This document shows, piece after piece, positions 7,881 through 10,268 of a stretch of DNA of 10,268 nt (its first letter is position 1; the number at the start of each line of letters is the position of its first letter). The notes beneath the pieces were generated by a model that made no database searches, was not told the DNA's origin, and saw only the letters and a list, made by a program, of their open reading frames with translations. The stretch spans positions 1-10,268 of the forward strand of contig PLZL01000412.1 of the NCBI GenBank assembly GCA_003152145.1. Reading direction: 5' to 3'. The translations under genes were made by a program, and so were the position numbers. This DNA comes from Limisphaerales bacterium (GTDB lineage: Bacteria > Verrucomicrobiota > Verrucomicrobiae > Limisphaerales > UBA11358).

Positions 7881-8933
7881 TCAACGCGTAGAAAGTGTGT
7901 TTCTTCCCCGGAAGCCTATGTAAGCTTCGATGGCATCGAGATATGGCCGGTTCGTCCGCACCAACGACCAGTTGATGTGGCGGTTGTGAGCTTCGCGAGC
8001 CAGAGTGTCCGCCCGTTGACGCGCCGATTCACGATAGGCGGCGCGGATTTCCTCCGGCTCCACTTCGACCACTTCATGTGTCTCCATGTCATGGAAACGT
8101 GCGGCATGGACGCTGGGCAAATCCACTTCGTGAGGATGAACGATATGCAGCAAAAGAATTTCAAACTTCCGATGCAGGAACCGGCTTAATGCCTCGAACG
8201 TCTTGTCGGTGTCATCCCAGAAATCAGACAAAACAACGAGACGCCCCCGTTTCTTGAAAAGCGAGTTGCATTCAACCAGTGCGTTGGCAATGCCGGTGGT
8301 GGATGCAGGCACGACCGATTCAAGTTCGGCGACAAGATTGTGCAGGTGGCTGCGTGTTCCGCCGGGTGCCATAAAGCGTTTCATGGTTTCCGCAAACAGC
8401 ACGAGCGCGACTTTGTCACCCTGATGAATCATCAGATAGGAAAGTGCGGCGGCGATTTTGGCGGCCAGGGCATATTTGGATTCCCGACCCGTGCCGGAGT
8501 AGCTCATCGAGGCGCTGACGTCCAAAAGCAGGTAAATCACCATGTCGGTTTCCGCTTCGTATTGGCGCACGAACAGCCGCCGCGAGCGGCCATACGCACG
8601 CCAGTCAATGCGCTTTATGTCGTCACCCGGCACATATTCCTTGTAGTCAGTGAATTCGACCGACGAACCGCGATAGGGTGATTTGTGTTTGCCGACGAAA
8701 CAGCCTTCGACTGTCGAGCGGGCGAACACGAGCAAATTCCCAAATCGTTCCAGTTCTGCCGGCGTGAGGAGCGACCCTCTGGGGATCGTTGATTCAGCCG
8801 GTTTGAAAAAATTCGCCAGAACTGGTGGAACCCTTGACGCTCGCGGCAATGGCGGCGGAACCGGATTTCGTAGTGGCGCGATCACCGGTGGCACATTCCC
8901 GATGACGGGCGGTTTGCGAAGTTCATCGCTCAT
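7881..8933 (-). CDS. DUF58 domain protein (VWA-like), MoxR partner
   Basis: A 350-residue soluble protein, predicted cytoplasmic since no signal peptide or membrane span is seen. DUF58 proteins are regularly encoded beside MoxR ATPases and are thought to act with them; the biochemical role is not settled. The DUF58 signature is clear: GKHKSPYRGSSVEFTDYKEY (81-100), VPGDDIKRIDWRAYGRSRRL (101-120) and RQYEAETD (123-130). A VWA-type core follows with DVSAS (138-142), STTGI (211-215) and D237 in LSDFWDD, so the MIDAS residues seem complete. The first 50 residues are unusual: 13 prolines with PPVI/PPVL motifs at 8-11, 15-18 and 36-39. The family domain itself begins near LLTPAELERF (55-64). No other plausible start codon lies between this ATG and the domain, so the extension is probably real. 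It starts 34 bases after the MoxR stop; the ribosome site is poor. Confidence 0.93.
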   Translation of the reverse strand: MSDELRKPPVIGNVPPVIAPLRNPVPPPLPRASRVPPVLANFFKPAESTIPRGSLLTPAELERFGNLLVFARSTVEGCFVGKHKSPYRGSSVEFTDYKEYVPGDDIKRIDWRAYGRSRRLFVRQYEAETDMVIYLLLDVSASMSYSGTGRESKYALAAKIAAALSYLMIHQGDKVALVLFAETMKRFMAPGGTRSHLHNLVAELESVVPASTTGIANALVECNSLFKKRGRLVVLSDFWDDTDKTFEALSRFLHRKFEILLLHIVHPHEVDLPSVHAARFHDMETHEVVEVEPEEIRAAYRESARQRADTLAREAHNRHINWSLVRTNRPYLDAIEAYIGFRGRNTLSTR

Positions 8934-8943
8934 GATTTGCCCG

Positions 8944-8961
8944 GCGGCTAAACGACGCCGC
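8944..8961 (-). other. Short GC-rich inverted repeat between MoxR and DUF58 genes
   Basis: The 34-base gap contains GCGGC and GCCGC separated by 8 bases, able to form a five-pair hairpin in the RNA just before the DUF58 start. There is no run of T after it, so it is not an intrinsic terminator. It could modulate translation or RNA stability, or be chance in GC-rich DNA. Confidence 0.3.
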
Positions 8962-8967
8962 GTGTTG

Positions 8968-9951
8968 TCAGTATGATTTTTCCCGCACCTCAGCCAGAAT
9001 GCTTTGCACGATATCGCGCGATTTCTTGCCCGTGCCGGTCGCGCGATAATTGGTGATGACGCGGTGCTGCAAAACAGGCAACGCCACCTCGCGCACGTCT
9101 GCGGTTTCGGGGCTGATTTTTCCCTTCAACAGCGCCAATGCCTTCGCGCCGAGAATGAGATACTGGGAAGCACGCGGTCCGGCGCCCCATTCCACAAAAT
9201 CGCGGGCCGGTTGCGGCGAATCCGCATTGCCGGGCCGCGTGGCCGCCGCCAGCGAAACCGCGTAATCAATGACGTGATCCGAAACCGGCGCCGCCAGCAC
9301 GAGCTGCTGAACCCGCAATAAATCTTCCGCGCCGATGGTTGGGGTCAGGGCGGATTTTTCCTGAAGGGTGGTGCGCTTGACAATTTCTATTTCCTCGGCT
9401 TTTGCCGGATAATCAAGATAGAGCGAAAACATGAACCGATCCAATTGTGCTTCGGGCAGGGGATAAGTGCCCTCCTGTTCAATGGGGTTTTGCGTTGCCA
9501 CGACCAGGAACGGATCAGGGAGCGCACGCGTCTGGCCAGCGACAGTGATCTTGTGTTCTTGCATGGCTTCGAGCAGGGCGGCCTGCGTCTTCGGCGGTGT
9601 GCGGTTGATTTCATCGGCAAGAATGAGGTTCGCGAAAACTGGCCCTGGCTGGTATTCAAATTCCAGCCGTCGCTCGCGCTCCTGAAGAATTTCCGAGCCA
9701 ATGATGTCGGCCGGCATCAAGTCCGGTGTGAACTGGATGCGCTTGAAACTCAATTGAAGGATTTCGGACAGCGTGCGGACAATCAGCGTTTTGGCCAGTC
9801 CCGGCACACCGACAAGCAAACAATGTCCGCGTGCAAACAAGCTCACCAGCAGCAGCCGGACGATTTGTTCCTGGCCGACAATGACCTTGTTGAGTTCCCG
9901 GGTAATTCGGACATACAGCTCGCTGACCTCCTTGGGTGAGACTTCATTCAT
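8968..9951 (-). CDS. MoxR-family AAA+ ATPase
   Basis: First gene of the operon; a 327-residue cytoplasmic ATPase, the usual length of the family. MoxR proteins act as chaperone-like ATPases on VWA proteins encoded next to them. Visible motifs are Walker A GVPGLAKT (48-55), Walker B LILADEINR (109-117), sensor 1 ATQNP (152-156), the arginine-finger region EAQLDRF (168-173) and sensor 2 GPRAS (258-262), followed by the helical lid domain. The segment RIQFTPDLMPADIIGSEI (71-88) is highly typical of MoxR. All catalytic motifs appear intact. The start at 9951 is chosen for its Shine-Dalgarno AAAGGGAG 5 bases upstream; a TTG at 9999 in the same frame would add 16 residues unlike the family. The family call is firm; the MoxR subfamily and so the exact client are not determined. 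Confidence 0.96.
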   Translation of the reverse strand: MNEVSPKEVSELYVRITRELNKVIVGQEQIVRLLLVSLFARGHCLLVGVPGLAKTLIVRTLSEILQLSFKRIQFTPDLMPADIIGSEILQERERRLEFEYQPGPVFANLILADEINRTPPKTQAALLEAMQEHKITVAGQTRALPDPFLVVATQNPIEQEGTYPLPEAQLDRFMFSLYLDYPAKAEEIEIVKRTTLQEKSALTPTIGAEDLLRVQQLVLAAPVSDHVIDYAVSLAAATRPGNADSPQPARDFVEWGAGPRASQYLILGAKALALLKGKISPETADVREVALPVLQHRVITNYRATGTGKKSRDIVQSILAEVREKSY

Positions 9952-9956
9952 TTGGG

Positions 9957-9964
9957 CTCCCTTT
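9957..9964 (-). promoter_or_regulatory. Ribosome binding site of the MoxR gene
   Basis: On the minus strand the sequence reads AAAGGGAG, followed by 5 bases and the ATG at 9951. This is the strongest argument for that start over the upstream in-frame TTG at 9999, and it is one of the two clear Shine-Dalgarno sequences in the operon. Confidence 0.8.
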
Positions 9965-10064
9965 CGTTGTGTTCTCCAATTCTCCGAAATGTCCGACAAC
10001 CTTTGGCCGGAAGTGATTCATGTTTTTACTTGTGCAAATTGATTTTTCCGCGCTGGATGAAATG

Positions 10065-10094
10065 ATGTTAGCACCAAGTCGGCATCACCGACAA
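10065..10094 (-). promoter_or_regulatory. Candidate sigma-70-type promoter of the operon
   Basis: On the minus strand TTGTCG (10089-10094) is separated by 18 bases from TAACAT (10065-10070), which is preceded by TG and one base, as in an extended -10 element. Each hexamer matches the consensus in four of six positions. Transcription would start near 10058 and give a leader of about 107 bases before the MoxR ATG. This is a match by eye only; the promoter consensus of the presumed host group is not well defined. Confidence 0.3.
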
Positions 10095-10268
10095 GCATGG
10101 GAATTTTTGCCCGCCATACACGCCTGCTGTGTTGCTTACGTTAAGTTCGATTGCAAACGAAATCCCTTTTGCTAAAAATTTCCGCGCAGACGAATCCATC
10201 AGGTCAATTCGACACGGCAGCCGCGAGCTACCGCCTCCAAATTTTGGGATATTCGGTGAATTTCGTTG

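Larger units (their letters stand above)
9952..10268. other. Upstream region of the operon, no convincing gene
   Basis: These 317 bases are visibly more AT-rich than the coding DNA to the left. They hold the MoxR ribosome site and a candidate promoter. A minus-strand frame is open from the right edge to a TAA at 10068-10070 (66 codons), another from the edge to a TGA at 10199-10201, and a plus-strand frame runs 10020-10175 (51 codons). None has recognisable domain motifs. One of the edge frames could be the tail of a neighbouring gene, but the sequence here does not decide it. No terminator-like hairpin with a T run was seen. Confidence 0.6.

Noticed and set aside
9951..9999. Longer start (TTG at 9999) for the MoxR gene
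   Set aside because: The ATG at 9951 has a strong Shine-Dalgarno sequence and gives the usual family length; the added residues look unlike MoxR proteins.
10153..10172. Inverted repeat GCAAA/TTTGC considered as a terminator
   Set aside because: The stem is short and AT-rich, so it would be unstable and is likely chance.
10020..10175. Plus-strand frame of 51 codons starting at ATG 10020, possibly a divergent small gene
   Set aside because: No convincing ribosome site and no recognisable pattern in the product; it overlaps the presumed promoter and leader of the operon.
10068..10268. Minus-strand frame open from the right edge to a TAA (66 codons), possible tail of an upstream gene
   Set aside because: No domain motif is visible, two other frames are also open at the edge for shorter lengths, and the stop falls in the candidate promoter. 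Sequence beyond the window would decide.

Overview
The window holds one long, tightly packed operon on the minus strand, read from right to left. It has six genes, the last of which runs off the left edge. In order of transcription they are a MoxR-family AAA+ ATPase, a DUF58 protein, a BatA-like protein with a VWA-type domain and three membrane spans, a second membrane-anchored VWA protein with a glutamine-amidotransferase-like region, a large DUF4175-type membrane protein with a coiled-coil and a glycine-rich tail, and a DUF4159-type exported protein. No RNA genes, mobile elements, CRISPR arrays or long repeats were seen. All long plus-strand open frames lie opposite these genes and look like shadows.

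Organism: this order of families (MoxR, DUF58, BatA-like, VWA/GATase-like, DUF4175, DUF4159) is known mainly from the Verrucomicrobiota and Planctomycetota. Together with the moderate GC content and the protein style, it suggests a verrucomicrobial bacterium, perhaps of the Pedosphaera/Limisphaerales type. That placement is an inference and was not tested by a search.

Layout: about 9952-10268 is a leader and upstream region with a candidate promoter near 10065-10094. MoxR (9951-8968) has a strong Shine-Dalgarno sequence. After a 34-base gap comes DUF58 (8933-7881), then a 4-base gap and the BatA-like gene (7876-5798). A 4-base ATGA overlap leads to the VWA/GATase-like gene (5801-3525), a 7-base overlap to the DUF4175 gene (3531-607), and a 23-base overlap to the DUF4159 gene (629 to beyond base 1). 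No terminator was seen between genes, so the six are probably co-transcribed and translationally coupled.

How they may work together: MoxR ATPases are regarded as chaperone-like partners of VWA proteins encoded next to them. Here a cytosolic ATPase and a cytosolic DUF58/VWA protein precede two proteins predicted to hold VWA domains outside the cytoplasmic membrane, a large membrane-anchored coiled-coil protein, and a secreted protein. The set resembles the Bat (Bacteroides aerotolerance) operons but has no BatC/D/E-type TPR or BatD gene in view. It looks like an envelope-associated assembly whose substrate is unknown. It is a known gene neighbourhood of uncharacterised function rather than a clearly new system. 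The less usual details are a degenerate metal site in the BatA-like protein, a proline-rich extension on DUF58, and the low-complexity tail on the DUF4175 protein.
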